The translations under genes and the position numbers were made by a program. DNA of 54,932 bases from Bacteroidia bacterium (GTDB lineage Bacteria > Bacteroidota > Bacteroidia > UKL13-3): NCBI GenBank assembly GCA_014376805.1, contig JACMQU010000112.1, forward strand, positions 1-54,932, written 5' to 3'. Under the pieces are notes generated by a model. It was not told where the DNA came from and ran no database searches. It was given only the letters and a program-made list of their open reading frames with translations. Positions 26,105 through 35,983 of the stretch are shown here, piece by piece (position 1 is the stretch's first letter; the number at the start of each line of letters is the position of its first letter).

Positions 26105-26737
26105 ATGGATATTAAATCTGCCATATATAAAACAAGTGCCAATGCGCTAAAAGACTGCCCTATGCAGGAGATTCCCGAATATGCTTTTATTGGCCGAAGC
26201 AATGTTGGCAAGTCTTCCCTCATTAATATGCTGGTTCAGAAAAGAGAACTCGCAAGAACTTCCAACACGCCAGGCAAAACGATCAGCATGAACTTTTTTC
26301 TGATAAATGACGAATGGAATATTGTAGACTTACCAGGATATGGTTATGCCCGTCGATCCAAAACACTCAGAAGTACCTGGGAAAAAACCTTGCTTGCCTA
26401 TTTACAGAAGAGAGAAGTGTTGGTTTGCTTATTTGTTTTGATCGACTCCAGAATTGAACCTCAGAAAAGCGATCTCGATTTCATTACTTTTTTAGGTGAA
26501 AAAGCTATTCCTTTCTGTATTGTTTTTACAAAGTTAGATAAAATTAAACCTGCTGAAGCGGAAACCAATATTGAGCAGTTTTGCACTAAATTACTGGAAG
26601 ATTGGGAAGAACTTCCTAAAATCTTTAAAACATCGTCACTTGACCGGACAGGAAGAGAAGAATTATTAAAATACATCACAAAACTCAACAAAGACTTTGC
26701 AAAAATTCAAAAGCAAAAAGACGTGCAGCTGAGATAA
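26105..26737 (+). CDS. engB: Ribosome biogenesis GTPase YsxC/EngB
   Basis: GTPase that assists assembly of the large ribosomal subunit. Its 210 residues carry G1 GRSNVGKSSLINML at about 30-43, the switch I Thr in NTPGKTISMNFF, G3 DLPGYGYARR at about 77-86, G4 TKLDK at about 142-146 and G5 TSS near 178. It is cytoplasmic and usually essential. The gene is divergent from menG/porT, and the menG-engB arrangement is common in Bacteroidota. Confidence 0.96.
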   Translation: MDIKSAIYKTSANALKDCPMQEIPEYAFIGRSNVGKSSLINMLVQKRELARTSNTPGKTISMNFFLINDEWNIVDLPGYGYARRSKTLRSTWEKTLLAYLQKREVLVCLFVLIDSRIEPQKSDLDFITFLGEKAIPFCIVFTKLDKIKPAEAETNIEQFCTKLLEDWEELPKIFKTSSLDRTGREELLKYITKLNKDFAKIQKQKDVQLR

Positions 26738-26742
26738 GATTT

Positions 26743-28980
26743 TTATCTGATCTTATATCTTACTCCTATAAAACCCCTTATGGCATATAAAGAAGTATAG
26801 TTATATTCCGTATCAAAAGTGTAATTATTCGGATTATTTACCACATCATTCACCTTTTTGTCAAAGGGATCAAACGGACGCATAAGCGGGTTTTTGGGAA
26901 GATAATTCCATATATTTTTAACACCGCCATATACTTCAAATCCTTTTGGCAAAACTTTAGTTATTTGTAAGTTCTGGATAGTAAACCACGGTGAATATGC
27001 AGGGCGGTAATCTCCGGGCAAAACAGGAAGGCGCATAGGGCCATAAACCTGGCCTGTATAATCGATGCTTATGCCTTGCTTTTTAAAAGTGTAAGTTACC
27101 TGAAAGGTACCCGAAAATTTTGGCGCATGTATTTGTTGAACATTTTTTAATATGCCAATACTGTCGCGCATTACGGTATATACCTGCATAAGGGTAATGC
27201 CAGCATTTACTTTTAAAGGAAAGGTAAAAGCAGCATCTAAATTAATAGTTACTCCTTTTGATACCGCGTGTTCGGCCAAGTTATCATAAAATATTTTGTT
27301 AGGGTCTTTATCAAAATTGCCTACAATTTTATTGCTGAAATAAGTATAAAACATCGCCGCGTCAAGCCCTATAAATCCTTTTTTAAAATTTAAGTACCTG
27401 CTGTATTGCAGGTTAATATTCCAGCTTTGTTCAGGCTTAATTTTTTCGGTAATTATTACCTGCCTTGCCCCTGTTAAAGCAGCATGGTCTTCGGTAAAAA
27501 TATTTACTACCCTAAATCCATTGCCGGCACTTAATCGTATTGTATTGTTTCGGTTAATGGTGAGTTTATAATTTGCCCGTGGAGAATATATAAACCCATG
27601 AGCTTTATAATAATCAAGTCTCGACCCTAAAAGCAGTGTTTGTTTGCTATCAATGGTAATCTCATCCTGAATAAAAACTCCCGGTAAAAAATTTTGCTGT
27701 AAGGTTGCCGTGGCAGGTGTATTATCATCATAACGGGTGTACTTTAATGCTATTCCGATTAGTGCATCATTGCGTAAATTTATTTTCTTATCCCATAGCA
27801 ACTGATTAAAAGATGTTTGCTGCACCGCATTAAATAAGTTTTTCCCATAAGCCGAATTCTGATCATGAATATTATAGGACAACTGAAACTTTAAGTGTTG
27901 GTTCAGTAATGTAAACGGATGTGAACCCAGCAGTTCAAAACGCTTTGTATAAATTGATTCACCATACACACTATCGCCGCCCCTGAATGATTTATTCCAT
28001 TGCAGCTCACCCCCAAACCTATCTTCATAATAATAACGCACGGCAAGATTGCTGCTTAGTTTTTCTTTGCGGTTATATTGCATTTTCGTAAAAACAGATA
28101 CCCGGTTTTGCAAAGTAATGTCCGTAAAATTATCCTGGTTAAGATCAACCCTATTGTTAAAATTAAAATAGTTACCACTCATTAAAAAACTTAGTTTGCC
28201 AGCTCTTTTAACATAGGATAAATCAAGGTTATTTTCAAGGTAGCTTGATCCAAAATAATCAACGCTTAGCCTGGGTGCTTTATCCGGATTTTTTGTGATT
28301 ACATTAATCAGCCCGCCAACAGCTTCACTGCCATACAAACTTGCTGCCGGACCTTTAACTATTTCCACCCTTTCAATTAAACTGTTAGGTATGCCACTTA
28401 AACCATAAACTGTTGAAAGGGCACTTATGATAGGCATCCCATCAATTAACACCAATGTATAAGGACCTTCAAGACCATTAATATGTATATCGCCGGTATT
28501 GCAAACATTACAGTTAAGTGTTGGTTGAACACCATTAATCATTTGCAATGATTCAAACAAACTGTTGGACGGATTTTTTAAAAAAAACTTTTGTCCATAT
28601 ACCTCAACGGGCACTGGCGAATTTAGCCTGCTAACCTCCTTCATTGTACCACTTATGGTTAGCTCATCAAGATCTGAATGCAGCGATTTGAGTTCAAAAT
28701 TGACTATGCTTTTTTTACCTGCTTCGGTGTTAACCCATACCCCCATTTTAGTAAAACCTATTGAACTGCATTGGATAAAATACCTGCCTACAGGAACATT
28801 TTCTATAACGAACATTCCCTTTTCATCTGATGTAGCCCCTTTTTTAATTTCGGCAATACCCACCGAAACATAAGCAAGGGGTTGGTCGTTATTAGTAATT
28901 TTACCGCTTATGGAAGCATTTTGCGCTTTTAATACGAGACTAAAAATAATACATAAAGTTAAAAATACAAATTTTGGCAT
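26743..28980 (-). CDS. TonB-dependent receptor with CarboxypepD-like domain
   Basis: Outer-membrane active transporter, 745 residues. The signal peptide is MPKFVFLTLCIIFSLVLKAQ. A carboxypeptidase-like regulatory domain follows at about 20-105 (ISGKITNNDQPLAYVSVGIA, then KGMFVIENVPVGRYFIQCSS). The plug domain at about 115-235 contains a Cys pair (NCNVCNTGDIHINGL), TLVLIDGMPIISALSTVYGL and IERVEIVKGPAASLYGSEAV. The 22-strand barrel fills the rest and ends RGFIGVRYKIR. The plug cysteines recur in a subgroup of receptors I associate loosely with metal uptake; the substrate is not proven. The gene is convergent with engB, and its 3' end lies 5 bp from it. Confidence 0.92.
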   Translation of the reverse strand: MPKFVFLTLCIIFSLVLKAQNASISGKITNNDQPLAYVSVGIAEIKKGATSDEKGMFVIENVPVGRYFIQCSSIGFTKMGVWVNTEAGKKSIVNFELKSLHSDLDELTISGTMKEVSRLNSPVPVEVYGQKFFLKNPSNSLFESLQMINGVQPTLNCNVCNTGDIHINGLEGPYTLVLIDGMPIISALSTVYGLSGIPNSLIERVEIVKGPAASLYGSEAVGGLINVITKNPDKAPRLSVDYFGSSYLENNLDLSYVKRAGKLSFLMSGNYFNFNNRVDLNQDNFTDITLQNRVSVFTKMQYNRKEKLSSNLAVRYYYEDRFGGELQWNKSFRGGDSVYGESIYTKRFELLGSHPFTLLNQHLKFQLSYNIHDQNSAYGKNLFNAVQQTSFNQLLWDKKINLRNDALIGIALKYTRYDDNTPATATLQQNFLPGVFIQDEITIDSKQTLLLGSRLDYYKAHGFIYSPRANYKLTINRNNTIRLSAGNGFRVVNIFTEDHAALTGARQVIITEKIKPEQSWNINLQYSRYLNFKKGFIGLDAAMFYTYFSNKIVGNFDKDPNKIFYDNLAEHAVSKGVTINLDAAFTFPLKVNAGITLMQVYTVMRDSIGILKNVQQIHAPKFSGTFQVTYTFKKQGISIDYTGQVYGPMRLPVLPGDYRPAYSPWFTIQNLQITKVLPKGFEVYGGVKNIWNYLPKNPLMRPFDPFDKKVNDVVNNPNNYTFDTEYNYTSLYAIRGFIGVRYKIR

Positions 28981-29087
28981 GAGTACAAAAGTCGCTAAAT
29001 TTTAGCAATTACAAAATTTATTTTTAGGTTTGTCTAAATTTTTATTTAGGCTTTTATATACTATTGCTATTGCAAAATACTTTTATC

Positions 29088-29095
29088 TATTTTTG
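29088..29095 (+). promoter_or_regulatory. Promoter of aroE
   Basis: TATTTTTG is an exact TAnnTTTG box. TTG at 29064-29066 sits 21 bp upstream. Transcription would start near 29101, about 35 nt before the ATG of aroE. It is divergent from the TonB receptor gene. Confidence 0.5.
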
Positions 29096-29136
29096 AACCT
29101 GATAAATACAAATATATTTGTTGCTTAAATTGTGGT

Positions 29137-29901
29137 ATGAAATTATTCGGATTGATTGGGCAAACATTAAAAAACAGCTTTTCGAAAGATTATTTTAATC
29201 AAAAATTTGACAGGCTTTCCTTGCCGTGCCGTTATGAAAATTATGAGCTGGAGAGCATGGCTGATTTTCGGCAACTGTTATCGGATCAACCAACACTATG
29301 CGGGCTTAATGTTACCATTCCTTACAAACAACGTATTATTCCGTATCTCAATTTTATTGATAACAGCGCGCTTAAAACAGGTGCGGTTAACTGTGTAACC
29401 ATTTATAAAGATGAGCATAACAACATAATGCTTAAAGGATTTAATACAGATGTATATGGATTTGAAATTTCTTTATTAAACTTTATTAAACCACTAGCGC
29501 CTCGAGATCGCAGTGGAATTATATTTGGAACCGGTGGTGCAGCAAAAGCTGTATGTTATGTGTTAAATAAATTAAAAATTCCATTTATTCAGGTGGGTAG
29601 AAATGCTGATAATAACAATCATATTCTTTATGAAAACTTAACAGAAGAACTGATTGGTTCAAACCATATACTCATTAACTGCACTCCGGTTGGAATGTAT
29701 CCTGATGAATTGAAACTTTTACCTTTACCCTATCATGCTATTTCCAAAAATCATTACTGTTATGATCTTATTTACCTGCCGGCACAAACAACTTTTTTAA
29801 GCGCCGCAATACAACAGCATGCCCATACAAAAAATGGATTGGAGATGTTACATTTACAGGCCGATAAAGCATTTGAAATATGGATGAAGGAAGAAAAATA
29901 A
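29137..29901 (+). CDS. aroE: Shikimate dehydrogenase
   Basis: Reduces 3-dehydroshikimate to shikimate with NADPH in chorismate synthesis. Its 254 residues include the N-terminal substrate site GLIGQTLKNSFSKDYF, the catalytic Lys64 in NVTIPYK and Asp105 in GFNTD. The NADP-binding GTGGAAKAV lies at about residue 129 and the C-terminal GLEMLHLQADKAFEIWM near the end. The length is slightly short but normal for Bacteroidota. The neighbours are unrelated, so it is probably a single-gene unit. Confidence 0.95.
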   Translation: MKLFGLIGQTLKNSFSKDYFNQKFDRLSLPCRYENYELESMADFRQLLSDQPTLCGLNVTIPYKQRIIPYLNFIDNSALKTGAVNCVTIYKDEHNNIMLKGFNTDVYGFEISLLNFIKPLAPRDRSGIIFGTGGAAKAVCYVLNKLKIPFIQVGRNADNNNHILYENLTEELIGSNHILINCTPVGMYPDELKLLPLPYHAISKNHYCYDLIYLPAQTTFLSAAIQQHAHTKNGLEMLHLQADKAFEIWMKEEK

Positions 29902-29987
29902 TCAGTTAATTTTTGCCAATATTTTCGCAAACTATAATTAAAATTATTCAACAATACTTCTCATTACAAGTGATATTTCTATAAACT

Positions 29988-31562
29988 TTATCTGCTTATC
30001 AATAAAGTATTTGTTTTATGAATGTTTCCGCTTTGCAACTGGTAATAATACATACCTGTTTTAAAGCTTTCTGTATTAAGTTCCAGTTCATGTGTACCAC
30101 ATGGGTATACATTATTTAAAATCTCCATTAATTCTTTACCGGTATTATCAAACAACTTTATACAAACACGTTCACCATTGCAGGTGAATCTTATAGTAGT
30201 TTGTGTATTTGCCGGATTAGGATAATTATCAAGTACTCCGGAACCTGCACCCATTGTTTCTTTTACTCCTGTTGCGGTTTGTATAAAAGGTACCCTATTA
30301 AATTGTTTAAATAAAACTGCTGTAAGATCTGTATCGCTTACTTCGAACCAATCTTTTAATAAAGTGGCATATACAGCTCTAAAATCAAAAGCCATGGGCA
30401 CATTATCATTATTGCCGGCAGTAGTTGGTATAAAAGGATTTGCCCCATATACGCCCCCGTTAACTTTTTTCCCAAAGATAAATAATGGAGCTGCTGCACC
30501 ATGATCTGTTCCCAGACTATCATTCGATTTGATTCTCCTGCCGAATTCTGAGAAAGTCATACCCAATACCCGGTTATCAATACCCAGCAATTCAAGATCG
30601 TTCTGAAAAGCGTTTACAGCGACAGAAATTTTTTGCAACAGGCCAGCATGCGTACCCAATTCGGTGGCACCTGATACAACCTGAGCGGAGTGGTTATCGA
30701 AACCACCAAGGTTTACCATGTACACCCTTGTTTTTAACCCCCCTGCAATTAATTGTGCTACAATTTTTAACTGATCTGCCAGGGTATTGCTTCCTGCAGT
30801 TGGATATAATGTTGATTTATTAGTGGCGGCAATTGCAGCAGCTTTAATACTGCCTGCGTATTGTTGTGTTTGTTGTGCAACCAACCTTACAAATGTAAGT
30901 TCATGCCCTGCAGGAGTGGCAGGAGCCGTATCAACAGTTCCATTTACAAACTGATAGAAGGTTGTAGGATCCGTAATACTCATGCCCAGACTTACAGCAT
31001 TACCCTGGAAAGCAGGTGACACCATTGGACCGATTTGGATCGCCGGCGGATCGGGATAATTTGAATTGGGATAACCTGTAGGATAAGAGGGATATTTTTT
31101 ATCGAGGAAACGACCCATCCAACCCGTATTTTCATTAACATTGCTATCACTTGCCGAAAGCCAGATATCTGTAGACCGGAAATGAGAATAATCCGGATTG
31201 GGATAACCTACACTTTGAATTATACTAACCTTACCATTATTGTATAAATTACGCATTTCCGCTAACGCCGGGTGAAGGCCAGTTGCAGAGGTACCCGTAA
31301 GGCTCAGTACCTTTGTTTCTGGTATGGCAATATTCTGGCGGGCAGCCATTAATTTACTATATTGATCTAAAGGTATTACTGTATTCAATCCATCATTCCC
31401 TCCGTTTAACTGAATCAAAACCAATACCCGGTCTTCATTTCCGGCCTTATTTAAAAAAGCCACCAATGGTGAATCGGAAAAAGTTTTTACTGAAAACCCT
31501 CCCAGCATAACAGGTAAAATTCCTGCACTTAAACTCTTTCCTAAAAATTCTTTTCTGTTCAT
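29988..31562 (-). CDS. DUF1501 protein with T9SS type A sorting domain
   Basis: A 524-residue exported protein of the DUF1501 (alkaline-phosphatase-like, sulfatase-fold) family. The N-terminus MNRKEFLGKSLSAGILPVML looks like a lipoprotein- or Tat-like secretion signal without a Cys. Family signs are VLIQLNGGNDGLNTVIPLDQ at about 47-66, LPHALAEMR-type helices, and MTFSEFGRRIKSNDSLGTDH at about 340-359. At about 445-524 a type A sorting domain follows (LDNYPNPANTQTTIRFTCNG and then GMYYYQLQSGN). It directly follows the DUF1800 gene with an 18-bp gap and is co-transcribed with it. The pair is common in Bacteroidota and Planctomycetes. The function is unknown. Confidence 0.92.
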   Translation of the reverse strand: MNRKEFLGKSLSAGILPVMLGGFSVKTFSDSPLVAFLNKAGNEDRVLVLIQLNGGNDGLNTVIPLDQYSKLMAARQNIAIPETKVLSLTGTSATGLHPALAEMRNLYNNGKVSIIQSVGYPNPDYSHFRSTDIWLSASDSNVNENTGWMGRFLDKKYPSYPTGYPNSNYPDPPAIQIGPMVSPAFQGNAVSLGMSITDPTTFYQFVNGTVDTAPATPAGHELTFVRLVAQQTQQYAGSIKAAAIAATNKSTLYPTAGSNTLADQLKIVAQLIAGGLKTRVYMVNLGGFDNHSAQVVSGATELGTHAGLLQKISVAVNAFQNDLELLGIDNRVLGMTFSEFGRRIKSNDSLGTDHGAAAPLFIFGKKVNGGVYGANPFIPTTAGNNDNVPMAFDFRAVYATLLKDWFEVSDTDLTAVLFKQFNRVPFIQTATGVKETMGAGSGVLDNYPNPANTQTTIRFTCNGERVCIKLFDNTGKELMEILNNVYPCGTHELELNTESFKTGMYYYQLQSGNIHKTNTLLISR

Positions 31563-31580
31563 TTGATTAAAAATTAAATG

Positions 31581-33296
31581 TTAACACAATTGGTATTCTG
31601 CCTGGCCCATTAAATATTTAATTAACCCCTGTAAGCGCGTATTCACTGTAGTCTTTAAAGAAGCATTGGTAGGGGCAGCAACATAAGCATTCCAGGCATC
31701 TGTCCAGTAACTGTTGGTAAGCTGACCAGATAAAAGGAAAGAGATTTTTAGTGTATTTTTTACATTTGCAGAAACAGGGACTGCATAAAACAGAGCCACC
31801 ATCTGATCAATTAATGCATCAGGCAAACCGGGTGTATTAAATTGAGCAGCAAAAGCAACACAATCAAACATTGTTTTAAAACTAAAACGCGAATAACCAG
31901 CATATATAAAATAATCGCATAACTGATTTCGTTTTGGTAAAGAATCGGAGTTGATCCAGAGTTCATGAAATTGCGGATTTTCATAAAAAGCTGCCCAGCC
32001 TGCTACGTTAGGCGGATCACCAATATCCTGATTTAAAAGTACACCATATTGTTGCATAAACAACCAGTGTGCATATTGTTGCTGGGTATTACCCGAACCT
32101 GGAAATACAAGGTTCATTTGCCTAGATAAACCAATTACATGATCCATAGGCTGTTTAATCATACAGCCCATGTTTAAGGTATCAAAAAAATGTTCACTTT
32201 TAAATAACGTATTCAACACCGGTTTAATGTCATAGTTATTGTTCCTTAAAATAGTGGCCAATGGGTTAATGATGTTTGTTTCAACTGTTGAATCAATAAG
32301 ATAATAAACAAAATAGCGATAGATTTTTCTGCAGATATATTTTGCAACTTCCTGTTGCGCAAAGATCATATTAATAAGATCTGTTAATTCATCCATGCCC
32401 GCATTATTTCCAGTTCTACCAGTAATAACAGTATTGTTATAAAATGAAGAGAAAGTTTTATTTATACTATCGTGTTTTGTTGGATCAAAATAGGAGTTTA
32501 TACCTGTGCGGTTATTGCGCCAACCCGTTAACACCTTTGCTGCGGCTTTTACATCCTCTTCGGTATAATGCTGAGGCAGGTCTTTACCAACTGTAAAAAG
32601 CTCTTGCAATTCTCTACCGTAATTTTCATCGGGTGCCGTTTTGGTGTTGGTATCTCCGTTTAAATAAACCAGCATGGCAGGGTCTGTTGTAATCAACTTT
32701 ACCAGGTCTTTAAAATTACCCAGACACATGTTACGTAGCAGATTGTGGTGTTTGTAAAAGTATCTCGAATCCTGAATTGTGTTACCTTCTGTAGAGAAAT
32801 GATTATGCCAGAATAAGGTTAGTTTTTCGCGGATGTTCCTATCCTGATTTAACATTAAACCAGTCCACCATGCCTTTAACGAAGCTCTCCTTGCAGATTC
32901 TATATTAGGATTAATAGCGGCGTTTACCCAAGTCTGCCCATAAGGCACTTCAGGATCCGGCTGATTAGTATTTACACTATAATTGTTAAGTGGTGGCGCC
33001 GGAAGTACTGAAGGAACAGTAAGCAAATAATCTACCATTTCTGTAACGGTATTTGTTCTAAAGAAATCCATATCAGCTTTAGTTACCCCAAATAAAGTTC
33101 TGCGTAACAGGTGAATTTTTTCTGTATCAGACCATGAACCGAGATATGGACTTAAACCTGTAGAAGTCTTTCTCAGATCGGCTGGTAAAACTTTATTAGA
33201 AGGATCCACATAAGGAAAAGCAGTTAAAGTAGTGGGTTCAGCCAAAATACTTTTAGCAGCCTCACCCAGAAAATCACGGCGATGTAATTTTTCCAT
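31581..33296 (-). CDS. DUF1800 domain protein
   Basis: A 571-residue protein of unknown function. The N-terminus has a Tat-like element (HRRDFLGEAAKSI). The family pattern is clear: IHLLRRTLFGVTKADMDFFR at about 61-80, REKLTLFWHNHFSTEGNTIQ, GRELQELFTVGKDLPQHYTE and AAKVLTGWR. The C-terminal part includes GDPPNVAGWAAFYENPQF, again typical. It lacks a sorting domain, unlike its partner DUF1501 protein. The two genes form an operon, with DUF1800 first. It probably works with DUF1501 outside the cytoplasm (inference). Confidence 0.93.
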   Translation of the reverse strand: MEKLHRRDFLGEAAKSILAEPTTLTAFPYVDPSNKVLPADLRKTSTGLSPYLGSWSDTEKIHLLRRTLFGVTKADMDFFRTNTVTEMVDYLLTVPSVLPAPPLNNYSVNTNQPDPEVPYGQTWVNAAINPNIESARRASLKAWWTGLMLNQDRNIREKLTLFWHNHFSTEGNTIQDSRYFYKHHNLLRNMCLGNFKDLVKLITTDPAMLVYLNGDTNTKTAPDENYGRELQELFTVGKDLPQHYTEEDVKAAAKVLTGWRNNRTGINSYFDPTKHDSINKTFSSFYNNTVITGRTGNNAGMDELTDLINMIFAQQEVAKYICRKIYRYFVYYLIDSTVETNIINPLATILRNNNYDIKPVLNTLFKSEHFFDTLNMGCMIKQPMDHVIGLSRQMNLVFPGSGNTQQQYAHWLFMQQYGVLLNQDIGDPPNVAGWAAFYENPQFHELWINSDSLPKRNQLCDYFIYAGYSRFSFKTMFDCVAFAAQFNTPGLPDALIDQMVALFYAVPVSANVKNTLKISFLLSGQLTNSYWTDAWNAYVAAPTNASLKTTVNTRLQGLIKYLMGQAEYQLC

Positions 33297-33530
33297 TGGT
33301 TCAGATTTTTATTAGTATGATAAAGGTAATGGGATTTGGTTTAATTGCAACCGGAATAAAATTTTATAAAGGTTTGCATTAGAAAGTTTGAAGTAATGAA
33401 TGAAGCTAAAATTAAGTGTGCATTAAAATAAGGTAAATGCTATAAGTTTTAAGAAGCATAAGCAATGTTTGATTTATTTTACTTGGTCTTACTATGATTC
33501 TGACGTATTTTTTCTTCTTCTTTTTTACCT

Positions 33531-33538
33531 TAGTTTTG
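33531..33538 (+). promoter_or_regulatory. Promoter of the aldehyde dehydrogenase gene
   Basis: TAGTTTTG is an exact TAnnTTTG box, with a T-rich -33 region at about 33508-33511. The predicted start is near 33544, about 11 nt before the ATG at 33555. Confidence 0.5.
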
Positions 33539-33554
33539 AACTAATATTTTACGG

Positions 33555-34997
33555 ATGCAAAAAATAAAAAATTATATAAATGGCGTGTTAACTGAGCCCG
33601 TTTCTATACACTATATAGATAATATTGATCCATCTACCGGAGAGGTTTATAGTATGTGTGCAGATAGTGATGCGCGCGATGTGGAGTTGGCTTACCAGGC
33701 TGCTGAAGCGGCTTTTGAAGACTGGGCCAACATGCCTGTTGGCAATAGAAGCAGGATTATGTTACGCCTTGCAGAACTCATCGAAAAAAATACGGATAAA
33801 CTTGCATTGGCCGAAAGCATCGATCAGGGCAAACCTGTATGGCTTGCAAAAAACGGTGAGATACCCAGGGCACAATCCAACATTCATTTTTTTGCAACTG
33901 CTATCGAACACTTCTCGTCAGAAGCACACCCAATGGGTAACCATGCCTTAAATTACACCCTGCGCACTCCTATTGGTGTGGTGGGTTGTATTAGTCCGTG
34001 GAACCTGCCATTATATTTGTTTACATGGAAAATTGCACCAGCCCTGGCCGCAGGTAACTGTGTGGTTGCAAAGCCATCGGAAGTTACACCCATGACTGCC
34101 TATTTATTTAGCGAACTGTGCATAGAAGCAGGCTTACCCAAAGGCGTTTTAAACATAGTGCATGGCCTCGGACCAAAGGTTGGATCAGCCATAGTAGCGC
34201 ACGAAAAAATTACAGCCATTTCATTTACAGGCGGAACAAAAACCGGTGCCGAAATAGCAAGGATTGCAGCACCTATGTTTAAGAAATTATCATTGGAACT
34301 TGGTGGTAAAAACCCCAATATTATTTTTGCCGATTGCGATTTTGATAAGGCCGTAAAAGAAAGTGTTAGGGCAAGCTTTACCAACCAGGGAGAGATTTGT
34401 TTATGCGGCTCGCGTTTGTTTATTGAAAGAAGTATTTATGATAAATTTAAAGAGGCTTATATAAAACAGGTAAGCAATTTAAAAATAGGTGACCCCTTAC
34501 TTGATGATACCAAAGTAGGTGCTATTGCAAGTAAGGTGCACTTTGATAAAATTTTAAGTTATATAGAACTGGCAAAGCAGGAAGGTGGTACTGTTTTAAC
34601 CGGTGGCAATATTTATAAACCGATAGGCAGGTGTGCCAATGGTTTCTTTATTGAACCCACAGTAATTGAAGGCTTAAGTTTTGATTGCCGAACCAACCGG
34701 GAAGAGATTTTTGGACCCGTTGTTACCTTACAACCTTTTGATACGGAAGAAGAAGTTTTGATGATGGCCAATAGCACAACATACGGTTTGGCAACCATGA
34801 TGTTTACAGAAAACCTAAGCAGGGCACACCGCATGGCTGCCAATGTAAAAAGTGGTATTGTATGGGTAAACTGCTGGTTGTTGCGCGATTTAAGAACACC
34901 TTTTGGAGGCATAAAACAAAGCGGAGTAGGCAGGGAAGGCGGACTGGAAGCGTTGAGGTTTTTTACCGAAGTTAAGAATGTTTGTATTAAGTTATAA
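33555..34997 (+). CDS. Aldehyde dehydrogenase
   Basis: NAD(P)-dependent oxidation of an aldehyde to an acid. A 480-residue protein, the full family length. It shows VVGCISPWNLPLYLFTWKIA at about 142-161, the general base Glu248 in LELGGKNPNIIF and the nucleophile Cys282 in NQGEICLCGSRLFI. NREEIFGPVVTLQPFDTEEE and PFGGIKQSGVGREGGLEAL follow. The closest class I recall is semialdehyde dehydrogenases such as 2-aminomuconate-semialdehyde dehydrogenase, but the substrate is not established. No pathway neighbours are visible. It has its own promoter. Confidence 0.93.
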   Translation: MQKIKNYINGVLTEPVSIHYIDNIDPSTGEVYSMCADSDARDVELAYQAAEAAFEDWANMPVGNRSRIMLRLAELIEKNTDKLALAESIDQGKPVWLAKNGEIPRAQSNIHFFATAIEHFSSEAHPMGNHALNYTLRTPIGVVGCISPWNLPLYLFTWKIAPALAAGNCVVAKPSEVTPMTAYLFSELCIEAGLPKGVLNIVHGLGPKVGSAIVAHEKITAISFTGGTKTGAEIARIAAPMFKKLSLELGGKNPNIIFADCDFDKAVKESVRASFTNQGEICLCGSRLFIERSIYDKFKEAYIKQVSNLKIGDPLLDDTKVGAIASKVHFDKILSYIELAKQEGGTVLTGGNIYKPIGRCANGFFIEPTVIEGLSFDCRTNREEIFGPVVTLQPFDTEEEVLMMANSTTYGLATMMFTENLSRAHRMAANVKSGIVWVNCWLLRDLRTPFGGIKQSGVGREGGLEALRFFTEVKNVCIKL

Positions 34998-35080
34998 AGT
35001 GTATTAAGGCAATGATGTAAACTGTTTCTTGTTTTACTTATGCAATAGTTTAAAAATATTCTAAAATAAAAAATAAAATA

Positions 35081-35983
35081 TTGTTCATCTTTTTTTTTCT
35101 CATTTCATGCAACTTAAAATCGCAGAACGTAATTGAAATCAGTATACCTGAAAGTTATGAGCTTTCAAACATAATTCTTGCGCTTACAGATTATGGTATA
35201 AATGACAACTGGGAGGTACAGAAACACAGCAGGTATTATAAAGATGTTATCACATTTTTTGAACCCGTTAAAAATCATTTGTTACTAAAAAAAGTAAATT
35301 ACTCGCGCTTATTGTGGGAAGATTACCTAAGTTTTAGAACGGATGCAGTAGCATTTACCATTGATAAGAACAATCTTCTTAAACGGGAATCCGGTTTTCA
35401 TGCAAATCACGGTCATAAGCCATTTGACAAGAACCTAAAGCTTATAAACGATTTTATAACGCAATCTAATTTCAGAATATTTTATAACAACCACCGATCA
35501 TTTTATGACAGCATCATTCACAACTACAGCAATTATTATATGCTTAATGAAATGATGGATTTTCTTAAAACGGAATGTGGCATCATAAAAAAAAGTTCAC
35601 AACAACATCAATACAAAATAATTTTATCGCCATTGGTTTACAGGATGAATTGCCATAGAGACATAAGTAATACTGTGGTGGCAGATTTCCCTACAACGGC
35701 ACTTACATTAATTGATAACCCTGGTGGAAAACCCGATGAAGCAGAAAGGGCAATAGAAATACACACCTTATTTACCGAAGCCGACCATGGTTGTGTGAAC
35801 CCAATCTCCGACAATTCTTATAAGGATCTCAAATCAAAAATAAATTATGAAAGGTGGGATGATCACTCCGGTTATCCTGGCATAAGCATATTTAATGAAT
35901 ACACGACCTGGGCATTGTAGGATGTTTTTGTATTAAAATATTTTCCTTCAATTGCCGATTCTATCTCCACACAATGGCATTAC
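35081..35983 (+). pseudogene. DUF4932 protein, broken by an in-frame TAG
   Basis: A secreted DUF4932-family protein. The start MFIFFFLISCNLKSQNVIEI is a signal or lipoprotein-like sequence. The frame gives 279 residues with SNYYMLNEMMDFLKTECGI, the GHKPFDKNLKLINDFITQS region and GYPGISIFNEYTTWAL. At 35918-35920 a TAG interrupts it. The same frame then continues DVFVLKYFPSIADSISTQWH and YQNGERGF, which is the expected next part. So a nonsense mutation (probably TAT or similar to TAG) has cut the gene. After about 35983 the sequence changes to another family. The ORF as it stands may still be expressed. Confidence 0.75.
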
